Source of the DNA: Ceratodon purpureus
Taxonomy: Eukaryota > Streptophyta > Bryopsida > Pseudoditrichales > Ditrichaceae
Length of the DNA: 64,000 nt
Direction of reading: 5' to 3'
Assembly: GCA_014871385.1 (NCBI GenBank)
Contig: CM026424.1
Span: forward strand, 3,847,131-3,911,130
In this document: one piece after another, positions 11,470 through 23,432 of the stretch
Position numbering within the stretch: the first letter of the stretch is position 1
Layout of the letters: every line of letters begins with the position of its first letter
The notes under the pieces: generated by a model
What the model was told of the DNA's origin: nothing
The model's database searches: none
Seen by the model: only the letters and a program-made list of their open reading frames with translations
Program-made: the position numbers and the translations under genes

Positions 11470-11683
11470 TAAATGGTAGTACTGAAAAGGTAATATTAAA
11501 ACAGTATTGCAACAGGACTGACAAGAGTATTGTCGCAGAATTATAATGTCAATTCCCTGCGACAGTATTGCAACAATACGAACGCATATACTGTCGAGTT
11601 TCCTGATGCACAACATCTAATATACTGTAGAACAAAGACACTTTGTTCCTAATAAGTCGTGTTTGCCGCACTTCACCACTTTG

Positions 11684-11876
11684 TTGATGATTTTGAGTAA
11701 ATTCAAGCACTTTCTTTCATTTCAAATTTTAGAGGACTGTTCCGAACAGGACCTTATGACAATTGCAAACAGAAAGACAGTGTGTGGTTCCTAAGCATAA
11801 AATCAAAACCTATCATCAGACATGCCGTCGACATCTGTGCAAAGAACTCGCCCAAGACTTCGTCTATCTCAAATGC
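11684..11876 (+). repeat. 193-bp dispersed repeat, copy 1 (inverted partner at 32316-32508)
   Basis: From TGATGATTTTGAGTAAATTC to CGTCTATCTCAAATGC this segment matches the reverse complement of 32316-32508 at roughly 85 percent by eye, including CAATTGCAAACAGAAAGACA and AGAACTCGCCCAA. The same reading frame has stops at the same place in both copies, so it looks like a repeat, not a coding exon. No terminal repeats found. Confidence 0.85.
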
Positions 11877-12210
11877 TTCCTCTATCTCGAATCCAGAGTT
11901 TTCAATATAGGTACCAATTAGTTACAAATTTGAAACTTAACTGTGTTTCAACCATCTTATATTGCATAATCTTATTTCTTTTTCTACTCATTTATCCAAT
12001 TACTTGACATTCTAAATTCATCATATTGTTAATGCCAATAAATGAAGAAAAGCCAAATCTTTGTCATGTCACGTTGTTTATGCTTGTGATTCTACAATAT
12101 AAAAAAATTAATATTTTCTTGAACAATTATTTGTCACGATTTCAAACCTTCAATTAGAAGGGTATTTTCTAATTTAATGAAACATGCTTACAAAATTTAC
12201 TTTGAGGCAT

Positions 12211-12982
12211 AAACCCTTAAAATTCCAAACTCGTTTTTGCCAATTTCCACGTATAAAATACTGATTTTTCAAAAACAAAATCCCAAAATAATTCAAAAAT
12301 CTAAAAATCAAATTTTAACCAAAAGATGTTGTATTTCACATTGAATCAAATGCATGGTGAAATTTTCAGAATTTTTGACCGTACGGATCTGAAGATAATA
12401 AGAGTCAAACATTTTTATTTTTATTTTTTTTACCACATATCCGAATGTGTTTGTACACTTTGAATTTCAATAACTAAAGTTCTATGTGCAACCAAAATTG
12501 AGAAATTACATACATAAGGGCTTCAAGTTGAGTACATGCAAAAAACAAATGGCTTGGAAAAAAAAACCAAGAACAATTTCAAAGTTTGATCAAGGCTGAT
12601 ATGGTCTTATGAATTGTGGCCAGAGTCTGATGGGATGGTGGACATGCATGGATGGGTGGTATGTTCATAAGTTGAGATTATTGCAAAAAAAATCAAGCCC
12701 AGCATGCACCCGGGCATTGACGCATTAAAAAGCGGCTACATTATTCATTGGTCAGAATTTACAACATCATCATCAAAACATGCCCAGTTGGTTGCAGTCA
12801 ACTTTGATTATGTCTTGTAAACACAAAAGAACCAAATGCAATGAAATAAAGTACCTCCGATAGAGTATGATTTATTAAATCTATAATAAAAAAGAAGTCA
12901 AAAATATTAAAAATTCTAACTCTGGCAGCCTACCCAAAGTACCTTTGACCCACTTTGGGTTTTGTGGAATTTTAGGGGTTAA
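12211..12982. mobile_element. Possible decayed TIR element
   Basis: AACCCTTAAAATTCC near 12212 is mirrored by GGAATTTTAGGGGTT at 12966-12980, giving an imperfect 15-bp inverted pair with the TTAACCC-style ends seen in the two neighbouring families. Length (about 770 bp) is close to the element at 10714, but the interiors are not obviously alike and no clear target duplication remains. Confidence 0.4.
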
Positions 12983-13261
12983 GGTAGAGATACCCATTAC
13001 CGACAGGTGACCAATAACCGATATATCCTAATTCCTAGATTGTAAAAGAACAAATGTACCTCATTTGGATATATCAGTTATGGGTTATGAAGTACTTTCG
13101 ACTTTGAAAAATTGTACAAATTTCAATATTGGGAGATAATTCATGCAAAAATGCTCATTCTTTATAAACCTTATTTTCCTACAAACTAAAGTTATCTCTT
13201 TATCCATAACCGAAACTTTGATATGCTAAAATGCTTAAGTTGTCGGTTATAGGTGTCTACC
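12983..13261. mobile_element. Possible small MITE with ACCGAC-containing ends
   Basis: GGTAGAGATACCCATTACCGAC at the left is mirrored, with several mismatches, by GTCGGTTATAGGTGTCTACC at 13242-13261. An inner pair, AACCGATATATCC and GGATATATCAGTT, adds to the fold-back character. It abuts the next element directly. Confidence 0.45.
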
Positions 13262-13269
13262 GTAGTTTA

Positions 13270-14141
13270 GGGGCTGGTTCAACACTAAAAAATTCAAATA
13301 TTATAAGTTGAATTTTATTTGAAATTATTACTTAATATTGCCAGAATCAATCTAAAATACAGTAAGCATTTGACGAAATAAATTAAATTCATTAAGTTCA
13401 ACCCTAAATGGAAGAGGTGTGTGAGATTCAATAGAGAGAAGATGCTTCTTTTTGTAATCAAACCCACTTACATTAGTCTACAAAGAGTATGGGTCAAGAC
13501 GTAGCAAGACTCTAGGTGAGGTTTTTGAAATGTGTTGTAAACAAATTTTTAGAGTCCAAATAAGCATAGAAGATGAAGTTTAATGGCATTGTGTCAAACT
13601 AAAAAAAGTTGAAAAATCAAGCCTTCTTCCACTTCCAACAAAGTTTGTGTTAAAATAAGTTTTTATGCAAAAGATATAGACAAAAAAACATTGTAAAGGT
13701 CAATGTGTCAAACTGCGTTTCTAACAGTTTTTCAAAGCTCATTTGTGCTTAGAGGATCAACTTTTTTGGAATTGTTTTGGTCTAAGAAAATCTTAGGAAT
13801 CAAGTACTCTTTCACCTCCAACAAATTTTATGTCATTTGAAGACTTTATGCAAAAGCTATGCATGTTATAAAAATAAAGACTAACTAGATGCTTCACCTC
13901 AAAGTTCACATATCCCACATGGATTGTTGGATACAACTCCACTCCAGTACAGAGCATTCTTAGAACTACACACTCAAATTTCACATGCTAACTTGATGAA
14001 AAGACTTGGTCTTTACAACATGACGGAATTCATAATTTTAAGGAGAAAATTTTCGAAATGATCAATAAATTATTTTTAGGTGTCGAATGCAATTTTTTCA
14101 CTTTAATTAATTATTCGACAAAGAAGAGTCGAACCGGCCCC
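13270..14141. mobile_element. 0.9-kb terminal-inverted-repeat element, copy 2
   Basis: Left end GGGGCTGGTTCAAC; reverse complement of the right end GGGGCCGGTTCGAC; flanked by TA at 13268-13269 and 14142-14143. The interior is collinear with 8488-9412 (for example TAGCAAGACTCTAGGTGAGG, GCATAGAAGATGAAGTTT and TTAATTATTCGAC near the right end). The outermost bases differ from copy 1 (GGGGCYGGTTC against GGGTCAGCTTC), so the two are diverged members of one family. No coding capacity. Confidence 0.85.
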
Positions 14142-14911
14142 TAACCTACGGTATATCTTAAGTAGATCAATAACATAACAATTTTTTTTTTTAATTTTTT
14201 TTTATATAATTGGTAAGTTGATAAAAAATAATTTTGTATTAAAAAATTAAAACCACATAAGATCCAAATTGTAGAATATTTTGTTCTCTTTTTAAATAAA
14301 TAATTTTTTTATTATAAAAAACAACTATATGAATAAAATTGTAAAATATTCTAAAGACATATATTTTATGAAGTTTTTAAAGAACTACATACCATTATAA
14401 CAAATTCATAGCATGTCAAAACAAGCCTTTTGTTTAAACCTCAAGCTATTGAATTTTCTAAATAGTTGACATATAGTAATAATTTTTTTAAGGTATTATG
14501 AATTATTTTATTTTATTTTTTATTTTCTTACCAAGAAACCAACCATAATCTGTTTTATTCAGTTATTTTTTTTAACATGGTTCTCCAATTTATTCAATTG
14601 CACGCTTATACTATGACTTAATCTAGTACAAAAAAATGTCCAAAAATTAGACTAGTTGGAATTGAAGGCATGATTGTTAGTTAAAAGAAGAAAATTCTTT
14701 AAAGCCAAAACAACCTTACTGACTACCGTATATAACTAAAGTTTAGAAATACATACATTTTATTTCATCAAAATATTAGATTTCATATATGTTTATTCAA
14801 AATTAATCCATTTTCTTCCACATCTCATGTATGGGATACAATTTTTTTATTACACCAAGTTTTTCACAAAAGTTATTCCCCATACAAAGATGGTCCGCAG
14901 CACTATAGACA
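14142..14911. other. AT-rich DNA, nothing recognised
   Basis: Very low GC with long A and T runs; no frame, RNA gene or terminal repeat that I can support. Confidence 0.5.
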
Positions 14912-15150
14912 CGAAAAGAAGATAAAAAGAAAGGTAGAAGATGGAAAGAAAAATATGAGAAGGACGAAGGAGGAAAAAGTTGAGCAGAGGAGAAAAAGTA
15001 GGAGAAGAAGAAGAAAAGTTAGGGGAAGGAAAAAGTAGGTGAAGGAAAAGAAAAGTAGGGGGAGGAGTAGTAGAGAATTTGGGAGAAGGTAAAAGAAAAG
15101 TAGGAAAGTTGGTGGAAGGAAAAGAAAAGTAGGGGAGAGTGAGAAGAGAG
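14912..15150 (+). repeat. Polypurine (GGAAAAGAAAAGTAGG-like) tract
   Basis: About 240 bp almost free of pyrimidines except for scattered T and C, built of loosely repeated GAAGGAAAAGAAAAGTAGGG units. It lies 350-580 bp upstream of the PEX4 start codon, at the border between the AT-rich island and the gene, and could be promoter DNA able to form a triplex or an open chromatin region. The pyrimidine strand gives long spurious Leu/Phe/Ser-rich frames. Confidence 0.85.
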
Positions 15151-15195
15151 TATGCAGTGGGCCCGGAGTCCATATCATTCGACCCAAAAGCAGAT

Positions 15196-15263
15196 CTACG
15201 ACCAAGATGCACGGTAATAGGAGAGAAACAGCCCAGACCTACGACCAAGATGCACGGTAATAG
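15196..15263 (+). repeat. Tandem duplication, 25-bp core, 43-bp spacing
   Basis: CTACGACCAAGATGCACGGT plus AATAG occurs at 15196-15220 and again, exactly, at 15239-15263, followed by a GA run. It falls in the probable promoter or 5' leader of PEX4. Confidence 0.9.
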
Positions 15264-15495
15264 AGAGAGAGAGCTCCTGTTGCGTCGCCTTCTTCCCCAA
15301 ATGTCCTTCTTCTTGCTCCACTCTCATCATCCCAGTAACTTAGTGCCGGAATCAAAGCCCAAGTTGCAACAAAACCAAAATAATCCACTCCAAGGAAGAC
15401 GGTAGCAGCAGCGCTTCACTCCATCGCCACTCCACTCCCTCGCCACTCCATCGTCCACTTCTCTCTCACTCTAATCACTGCTCCATCGCCCACCC

Positions 15496-17189
15496 ATGGT
15501 ACGTACTCTGTCTACTTCACTGGGTCCTCTATAGTCACAGATGACTCTTCTCTTCTCTAGGGTTTGTGGGACGGAAGGGTTATTCGGATTTCATGATTAG
15601 GTTGCCTTTCCCAATTCTCTTCCTGTCTATGGTCTATTGTGTGGGTCTTTATGTATGTGAAGGCTGGGGTGTTTTGTGGAATTCTTTGCTTGAGCTGAGG
15701 AGTTTGGGGTTTTTAGAAAGTAACGTATGAGCGCTAAGACATGGTATTTTTTGCATCTGAATTATGAAGAGGTAGGAGGGTTAGGTTTTAGGTTTCAGAG
15801 TGATGAGTAGCGACATGAATTTCCTCTTGTAGTGGTGGATCGGTCACGACGTTGTCGTAATTTTCTCAATCTTCTTTTTTTTCTCTTTGACGTCTTGGAG
15901 AAACTCGTGTACTGTAAGGTGGTGTTTGTTGAGTTCATGAGTTGGTGACGGGCACTCTGTGTGCCGCGACTTTACGGGTCAAGAAGTTTTATCTCTTGGT
16001 ATTGGAGTTTTTTTGGGTTTGGGTTTTGCATGAGATGGGGGCTAGATTGGCTGACTTGGATTTTATTGTGGACTGGTGTGGAGTAGACGTCGCGAGCGAG
16101 GTTGTTTAAGGAGTATAAGGAAGTGCATAGGGAGAAAGGAGGCGACAATGACATTCAGCTGACATGCGATGACACCAATATATATCGTTGGACTGCTTAC
16201 ATCAAGGTACTCCATTTTATTTGTCATCGCTTGTAATCGTTCGATTAGGATGTGTATTCACGTCGATATGTGTGTCGTAAGTAGGGTCTGGTTTGGTGTG
16301 TAGTTTCCTCTTGAGCTTTACGTTAGTGCGCAGCTGTTTTAGACCTATGAGAATGCCTGCATTTTGATAGTTCTCTTTGGTTTCTATTCAGACACTCATG
16401 GTTTCTTGTTTGGCAACCATTGAGTTGCAGGGGCCAGTAGACACTCCATATCAGGAAGGCGTGTTTCAGCTCGCCATCAATGTACCGGAGCAGTATCCTC
16501 TTGTTCCGCCTCAAGTGCGGTTTGTCACAAAGATTTTTCATCCCAATGTCCACTTCAAGGTCCGTTCTCTCGAAAGCTACTCTTGAAATGATTTTTGCGA
16601 AGTGCTTTGCTATGCTGGAGATTCTTGTTTAAAACTTGATCGACCTTATTTCCTAGCTAACTATCTGCCGATCACCTTGGAAAAGTTTGATTGCGGATTG
16701 TGCATGGAATTCCTTTCAAACACTCCTTAAGGTGCTTTTAAAATAAGTTGGGTTTGATGAACGTATGTGCTCACTTGTGTGTTGTTATGATGCAGACTGG
16801 TGAGATCTGTTTGGATATATTGAAGACTGCGTGGAGTCCTGCGTGGACATTGCAATCAGTTTGCCGTGCGGTTATTGCTCTTCTGGCGCATCCAGAGGCT
16901 GATAGTCCACTCAACTGTGATGCAGGTGTGTGACCGAATGCCATTTAGTTGTGACTCAGTTCTCTTCTATGTGATTTCACTACTGCGGGTCGGATTATGC
17001 ATTTCGAGAACTAAAGCTGGCTCTTGTATTTGAACCTGCTTTCCACACGTGCCTCACCTTCGATTTTCTGGGGCGCTTGCAGGAAACTTACTGAGATCGG
17101 GTGACAACCGTGGTTACCGATCTATGTCACAGATGTATACGCGTCTATGTGCAGTTCATCCAAATGCTGGGCGACCAAATTCTTCTTAG
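15496..17189 (+). CDS. PEX4: Peroxin-4, peroxisomal ubiquitin-conjugating enzyme E2, 162 aa
   Basis: Five coding exons: 15496-15498, 16087-16206, 16431-16559, 16796-16925, 17083-17189. They join in frame to a 162-residue E2 that follows plant PEX4 closely (SRARLFKEYKEV, CDDTNIYRWTAYIKG, TPYQEGVFQLAINVPEQYP). The HPN motif is at 78-80 and the catalytic Cys at 89 (GEICLDILKTAWSPAWTLQS). PEX4 transfers ubiquitin to the PTS1 receptor PEX5 at the peroxisome membrane, held there by PEX22, so that the receptor can be recycled; this is family knowledge. The first coding exon is only the ATG, followed at once by a GTACGT donor; no other Met lies upstream of SRARL in frame. The C-terminal tail (HPNAGRPNSS) is a few residues longer than in Arabidopsis. 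A polypurine tract and a 25-bp duplication lie upstream. Confidence 0.93.
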
Positions 17190-18420
17190 TTTTCAAGGTT
17201 TTAGCCTATGAAGCATTCAAACTACCAGAAGGCGATGGAGAATGGACTGTACAACGATGCTTACAACAGATCTTTTGAAGATATTGTTTCACTCCGCGCT
17301 AGGATGTATTTCTTCATTATAGATTGTTTTTTGAACATTATCTCTATGGCTCAGGTATGATATAAGCGTTTCAAGGGCTGTCCTGTGATTGTGGTTGTGA
17401 AAGGCGGCCTGCCGATTTCTATCAACTTCGGCTTTTTAATACTCAATTGAAACCTTGGTATCTAAGCCTTGCTCATGGTACTGGTAGCACTGAACTCCTA
17501 TCCCATAGCACACAATCTAGATGTGACTGTGCTTTAAAGGTTTGTACCTTCGACAGAAAGATTACACTCAAACACAGATCAAAGGCCGGCACATCCTAAG
17601 TTCATTGATGATTGACACTGATGACGTTTTCGAATATTTCAGAGATGTCCCTGATGCCGAACAGTCCCCGATCCCTGACCGAATTCAGAGAACTACCTTA
17701 ACTAATCCACATGTTCAATCAGAGCCTGGATTCCGAGCAGTGGAAACTGTGTAGGCACATCCCCGAAGACCACAATGTCCACACTGCGATTCCTCCGAGC
17801 CAACTAATCAATCAGTAGCTTCTACAACTTAGGCCATGGCCTCCCGAGCTGGGCAGAACCCCGCTCCTGACTGAATTGGACACCTAGTCTCTCTACAGTG
17901 CGCACAGGCCTACACTCCGATCAAAATCACTCCGCAGACACCGCTCCGACATACCAGCGAGGGGTCGAATGTAACCTGTGAGCATATCTCGCCTTTGTCT
18001 TCTCTTCCATCTTGTCTTTTCCGCTGTGAGCAACCATGCACACATTCTTTGTACGTATCCTCTCGATATAGACCATGCAAACTGCTGCGATGGAAGTAAA
18101 ATCACGCCATCTCCTCATTGCGAATGATTCTTACCCAACCACAGTTCCGACCCCGTCCTGTGAACCTCCAGATGCGGGCGAGTAAACTATCCAGTGTCTA
18201 CATGAACTGCACCAATGCCAGGGGTAAAAACGTCGGCACACGTAAAAGGCAAAGTCTTCACCAAGCTTCGGTCGTAAAGCACAAAGTTTGCAAACACTGA
18301 ATGCGGATCTGCGAGCCTGGTAATGGCGTCATTAATGAAGCGTCATACAACTTCGCGGCCACCTTCCTCTTGTATGTTTACTACAGTAATCGTCCGCAGC
18401 TGAGAGCTTGGCCATGCGCA
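17190..18420. other. PEX4 3' flank; no further gene recognised
   Basis: The first few hundred bases are probably the 3' untranslated region. Short frames near 17542-17754 and 17893-18118 have no recognised domain and no convincing splice structure. Confidence 0.4.
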
Positions 18421-18459
18421 CTGATTCCACTAATTCCACTAATTCCACTAATTCCAGTA
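18421..18459 (+). repeat. 9-bp tandem repeat (ATTCCACTA)
   Basis: Four consecutive units of ATTCCACTA, the last changed to ATTCCAGTA. It lies just upstream of the left edge of the 5-kb duplicated block. Confidence 0.9.
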
Positions 18460-18519
18460 AAAACAAACACGCTAGAGAGACCCTACCCAGAATGGCTGGA
18501 GCTTGTGACACCGGGACCC

Positions 18520-21500
18520 CAATTTGCCACTTCACAAGGCTGGAAGACTGATTGAGGTAGGTGGAGTCCAAGTGCCGAGGATGTGCTCGGATGTGCAGTC
18601 TAGCAGACCTATGGTTCATGAACCTGCGGGAGCTGCTGTGTTTTGGCGGCTGGGATGTGTGGAGCGATTAGGCAGTGAGTGAGTAAGTTGGCGGGTGCTA
18701 GAGGATCTGCAGGTGGCTTAACGGCTGGGGGGTTAGGATGGGTGCTGGACGATGAGTGCAGGCGCGAAGCGGTGACCTGGTTCAAGGGTTTGGAGCAGAG
18801 CACTGTGGTGTAGCGTCTGCGGTTGTTGGAACTGGTGAGTGTCGTGCTGGGATACGATATGCTGTCTTCGGTTAGGATTTCGAAGTTTGCGCTTTCGTCA
18901 GTTTGTTGTCTACCCATCGTGAGAAGCCTTCGGTTAGGTTTCGTGTGTGATGGTGTCGAGAGACGTGTAGGATATGACAAGGGTTTTCTGTCTTTTGTCG
19001 GGTGCCCTAACCGGGGTTCATGTAATTCACGGAATGGGGTCTTAGGAAGTAGTTAAATTGTTGTTCTTAGGTGTTTTTGGGTTCTGGTTTTTGGGTGTAC
19101 TTGCCCCTAATGCACGGAGGATAGCTTATCGTGAAGTCTACACTGTGGGGGGCTAGCTTTGAAGATTAGTTTCTAGCCATCGGAAATGCTGCGATGGATG
19201 GTAATTGAAATAACCTAGTCATTTTTTCCAGCGTTGTTAAGAATGGTGGATATAAGTTCTACTTTTGCAGCCGAATTTCTTGCTAGAAAAGCGGGGCGAG
19301 CTACTTCCGGTGTTGATACATTCTTCCGGAGTTCGTATATATATGGGCATGGCCTGTTTTGTACTGGCTTCGAACAACAGTTAGTTCGTGGATAGTTAAG
19401 CTGTAATCGTGGTTCATTTAACCATACATACAGCCTCACATTCAGCTGATAGTTCATACATTTAGGAAGGTGACCTTCCCTTCCTATAGCAAGGTGCTCT
19501 GTCGGCACAACTGCATGATTAATTCCAAGTGGGGTATATGAGCTGACAAGCAGCCGCAGAAACGGAATAGGTGAAGAAGACGAAGCACCTGTTCGAAAGA
19601 ATCCACTTTTAGTATGCTGTGCTATTGGTAATTTTTAAAAATATAACATGGAAGACGCCGGTATTCAGTGGGAACCCGTAGGCACTAACCTCCATATTCT
19701 CAATCAGCTCATATCATTCTGTTCATTTTGTGTGAAATTGTGAAAGGGTGGTCCGGGAATTGAATGAAGTTTGGATACCCCTATCAACAATCACATCATG
19801 GATCTTCTATCTGACAAGTATGAGAATTAGAAATTGACGACCTCCAACTTATTCATTCCTTGTCATGATGCTCAGATTTCCAGAGTTTAATACTGCGCAT
19901 TGAACCATTAGTTGAGGGGCAACCATGTCTTCAGCAGCTGCAGCCATGGACTTCACGGGTGTGGATTTTACGGTGGCCGGCCAATATAACGCCATGCTCG
20001 AGCCAGATTTCCATGCTAAGAAAATCTGTAAGTCTTGCCACCTCGTCAACTACTGTGTACGATGTACCAAGCCTATTCCTGAGGCAGAATGCATGCAGAT
20101 TGCTGACCACATTGATGAGTTTATCGGGATTTACTATCTCATTCAGCACTCTACTTCATTTCTTAGGTCAGCTTTGATGCGAGAAAGAGTTGTATTCTTT
20201 GCACTTGTAAACAGGGAAGCTAAGCACTAAAATATATAACTTTGTACATGCTTACTCATGGACACGATTCTCGGTATGCAGTAGTTGCCGTCAATGAGGA
20301 AGATAGACAAGATGAGGGGATTCAGAAATACTACCGAGTTCAGGATGCGCGGCAGCAACCTTCGAGCTCAAAGGATGAAATAAGACGGCGAGGTCAATCG
20401 AGACCGGTAAGATATCCAACTGGCTTGAGTTCCATCGCTCCTGTCCTCGTCTGAGATTATTTTCCTGGAAGGGCATCTTCCCCTGGGCAATTGAGGCTAA
20501 CATGGATGATGCTATCTCAGGCTGTGAGAAGACCCGCATCAGCGCCGATGCGACCTGTGGATGTGGCGAACGGCAAGTTCCCATTCTGTCTGGTGTGGGT
20601 GCCACTCCCGATCGTTGCATGGCTGGTGCCGTTTGTGGGCCATGTGGGGATATGTCGGGAGGACGGGGTGATCCTGGACTTTGCGGGCAACATCAACATC
20701 GATAACCTGGCATTCGGTTCGACGGCGAAGTTTGTGCGGCTGGACCGAGAGAAGGTATGTATCTGAGGCTGTGATCAGATGTATGAGCTCGTCGGTGTGG
20801 TTGTGAAGAGGGTGTAGAGGTTCAGTGGTGGTGCGGTTATGTGCAGCGAGTGGGTGTGTGTGATGGGAGTTGTGAGGGTTGGGAGAAAGTGAGAATGTGA
20901 CTTGGAGCAGGTACTGAGTACTAAGATGATGTTGTGGTTTGCAGTGCTGCTTTCCTCACCCACGGCACGGGCACACATGCGAGATCGCGGAGAAGCACAC
21001 AATCGCAGGGATGGCGTACTCATGGGACGATGCGGTGTCACGATCGGTGCAGGTTTTCGGGAAGAAGTCGTACAACTTCTTCACGTGCAACTGCCACTCG
21101 TTCGTTGCGAACTGCATGAATCGGATGGCGTATGGGGGATCGACGAACTGGAACCTTGTGGACGTGCTGTTGATGGCTCTGGTGAAGGGGGAGTTTGTGA
21201 ACTTCGAGGGGTTCCTGCGGGCATACATTCCTTTTCTGGTAATCATGAACATTGGGCTGTACATTGCAGGGTGGGCATTTTTCTTCTTCTGGGCGGGGTT
21301 CGCAGCGCTTCTGCTTGGGTGGTTCACATATGGGACATACGCATTCGGAGGTTACATCGACTGCTGAAGGGAGGCAATGCATTTGTGACAGACTGGGTTA
21401 TGGCTGGTGGGCAAGTTGGTGAGGGACAGTGAATATAGACTGGACGAGTGGAAAATGAGGTTTTTGTCAGCGAGTGACGGTGACGATGTATCAGGTTAGG

Positions 21501-21760
21501 AGAGGAGAGGTTAGAGTGTACATATGCAGGGCGTGCTGAGTAGAGTTTTTAGGTGTGATGGGAGGATGAATGAAGGAATTGTATGGTACATTTGAGTAGA
21601 GCTCTTGGAGGTGGTACTTCTGAATCCCTGCTCGGAAAGCGGTGGGTGGACGTCAAGAATCCGGCGGAGCTGGCATTTTCCGATTTGTTGCGCTCAATTA
21701 TATTATTCCTAGGCTTTGAGGATGTGTTGAGGCCCTTCATAGATCCAGTTTTTGCATGTG
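18520..21760 (+). repeat. Direct segmental duplication, copy A
   Basis: Collinear with 23670-26650. Shared landmarks from left to right: CCAATTTGCCA, TTCATGAACCTGC, the phrase GCCCTAACCGGGGTTCA (about 19008 and 24194), the whole RTE1-family gene, and the 3' words GAAAGCGGTGGGTGGACGTC. The offset shrinks from about 5.15 kb at the left to 4.91 kb at the right, so indels have built up. Conservation is strongest in exons 2-4, weak in the 5' third. Confidence 0.85.
19925..21367 (+). CDS. RTE1/TMEM222-family membrane protein, copy A, 294 aa
   Basis: Exons 19925-20027, 20282-20406, 20521-20754, 20945-21367. The product has a variable 75-residue N-terminus rich in charged residues, then the RTE1 (DUF778) domain: FPFCLVWVPLPIVAWL, GHVGICREDGVILDF with His117, and YNFFTCNCHSFVANCMNR with Cys204. 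The paired His and Cys sit where NlpC/P60-like papain folds place their catalytic pair. The C-terminus has two hydrophobic segments (about 245-265 and 268-285). In Arabidopsis, RTE1 is an ER/Golgi membrane protein that promotes ETR1 ethylene-receptor signalling; TMEM222 is the animal counterpart. The sequence cannot tell RTE1 from RTH subtype. The start is supported by the same MSSAAAA opening in copy B. Confidence 0.9.
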
Positions 21761-22937
21761 ACTTGAAGGTCGCTTGATGAGCTCAGTATGTTTAATTTTT
21801 TGAAATTTTATATCTTACAACATTTTGTTTTCCTTGTGCGTCTACTGTGAAGTCGTCTATCATCTTTAGACGTCCCAGTTTTCGTCATTTGGATGTTTCT
21901 TGCAGTTTTAATTGAAGTGCAGGAGATGCCGTTAGTGTATAGAAAACTGTAAGTAGTAAAATGTAGGCTAGGCTGTAGCACTGTTCTCTTGGACATTTGG
22001 ACATTGACACATGATACTGGACAAACAGGCAATTCACTCCGGCCCGTCAAAAAGTAACCATTGTAAACATATGCTAGTTAAGGAGGAAGGTGGTGTGTGC
22101 AGTCCATCCCCCAGGCCAACTCGGCCCTTTTCAGAGGATGCAAGGTCCTTGGGCTATCAAAAATGCACAGTACAAGGTGGAAATCTTATGCTAGGGAACA
22201 CTGAAAGGCTGAACTCTTAAGTTACTGTACAATTATACGTTAAAAGTTTGGAGTACTAAGTTTCATCTGTAGTAGGTGGGTCTTTTACATGGAATCCTTT
22301 GGGGATGAACACCTCCTGGCCGACCAAACGGAAGCATGCAAATCACACTATCCAGCGTTTTGGTTGCTCAAGGGGTATTTAGAGGAATCATATTGTTTGC
22401 AGGATATTAGGCAGGATTGGTAGAGCAGGTTGGCCCTTTTTGGTAGGCCCATTGCATTAATATACTATTGTCATTCAAGCCGAGTCAGCAGAGAAGATAT
22501 CTGCACTTTATTTTGTTAAGCGCCCCACCCTGGCCCACTGGAAAACCCACTGGCATGGTCCAGCTTGATAACAGGCCCAGGTGGGGCACCTCCACCTTTG
22601 GCAGGCTCCAGCATGGCAAGTATCCATTCGTTAAAAAAACCATACACCCAGGCCCATCGCCAAGTTGGACCCTTCCAATGGGTAAGTTTTCTAGTGGACC
22701 CAGACCCCTACTTCATACACTCAAGAAACTCCTCTTTTGCTGAGTTGTATCATGTCCTTCTTTCATTCATAACAAAATTCTTACTATTTTTCCAGTAACC
22801 GAAAAAAGAAAACTCGTGTTTCTGGCCATCGTCGCAAACACTGCATCAAGAGATGGAAGACTCATTGCATGCGTACAAATGAAACAATACTTACCCAAAC
22901 CTCCTGTATAATCCAAACATGAGAAGTTCTAGTACTA
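21368..22937. other. 3' flank of copy A and unique spacer
   Basis: To about 21760 this is the 3' half of the duplicated block and likely 3' untranslated sequence. From there to 22937 it is unique to this spot; the frames present (for example 22468-22798) are short with no known domain. Confidence 0.4.
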
Positions 22938-23432
22938 AGGTTGAGGCACCCAAAACCGATCAAATAAGAGAGTTCGCAATGATTCCTTGGGAGAAATTCT
23001 GAATGGTTATTTTTCATGGAAGGGGAAATAGAAATCATGAAGAATGCCAATTTTTTGGAAATTTTTGAAGCATTTTCTGAATTGATACAAATTTTCTAAT
23101 GAACATTTTTACTTTTACACACAACCAACATGTAGGTTTCCCTAAAACCGACCACCATGACACCAAAACTTGATCACTCTACTACCACCAAAATATTCCC
23201 ATATGATTCCCTTTCTACCAATCATGCTTCATACTTTCTTCTAGATCTCCCAAGATTTTAAATCTGAAAACTTGTCGGAATTGGAGAAGTCTAGTGATCG
23301 GTTTTGGGGACCCGGTTGGTTTTAGGTGCTTCAACCTTACGTTTGGTATAGGTTCGCCGGCAGGGGTTTTCTCTTGCCTGGTTTTGCAGCGGTGTACTCT
23401 TTTCACTTGCAATAGATCACACCATTTGACTC

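Noticed and set aside
14850-15248. Minus-strand frames of 100-132 codons rich in Leu, Phe, Ser and Pro
   Set aside because: They are translations of the polypyrimidine strand of the purine tract, so low-complexity artefacts.
20902-21432. A 176-codon frame over RTE1 copy A exon 4, with its twin in copy B
   Set aside because: Shifted-frame shadow of the real exon; the conserved RTE1 domain is in the other frame.
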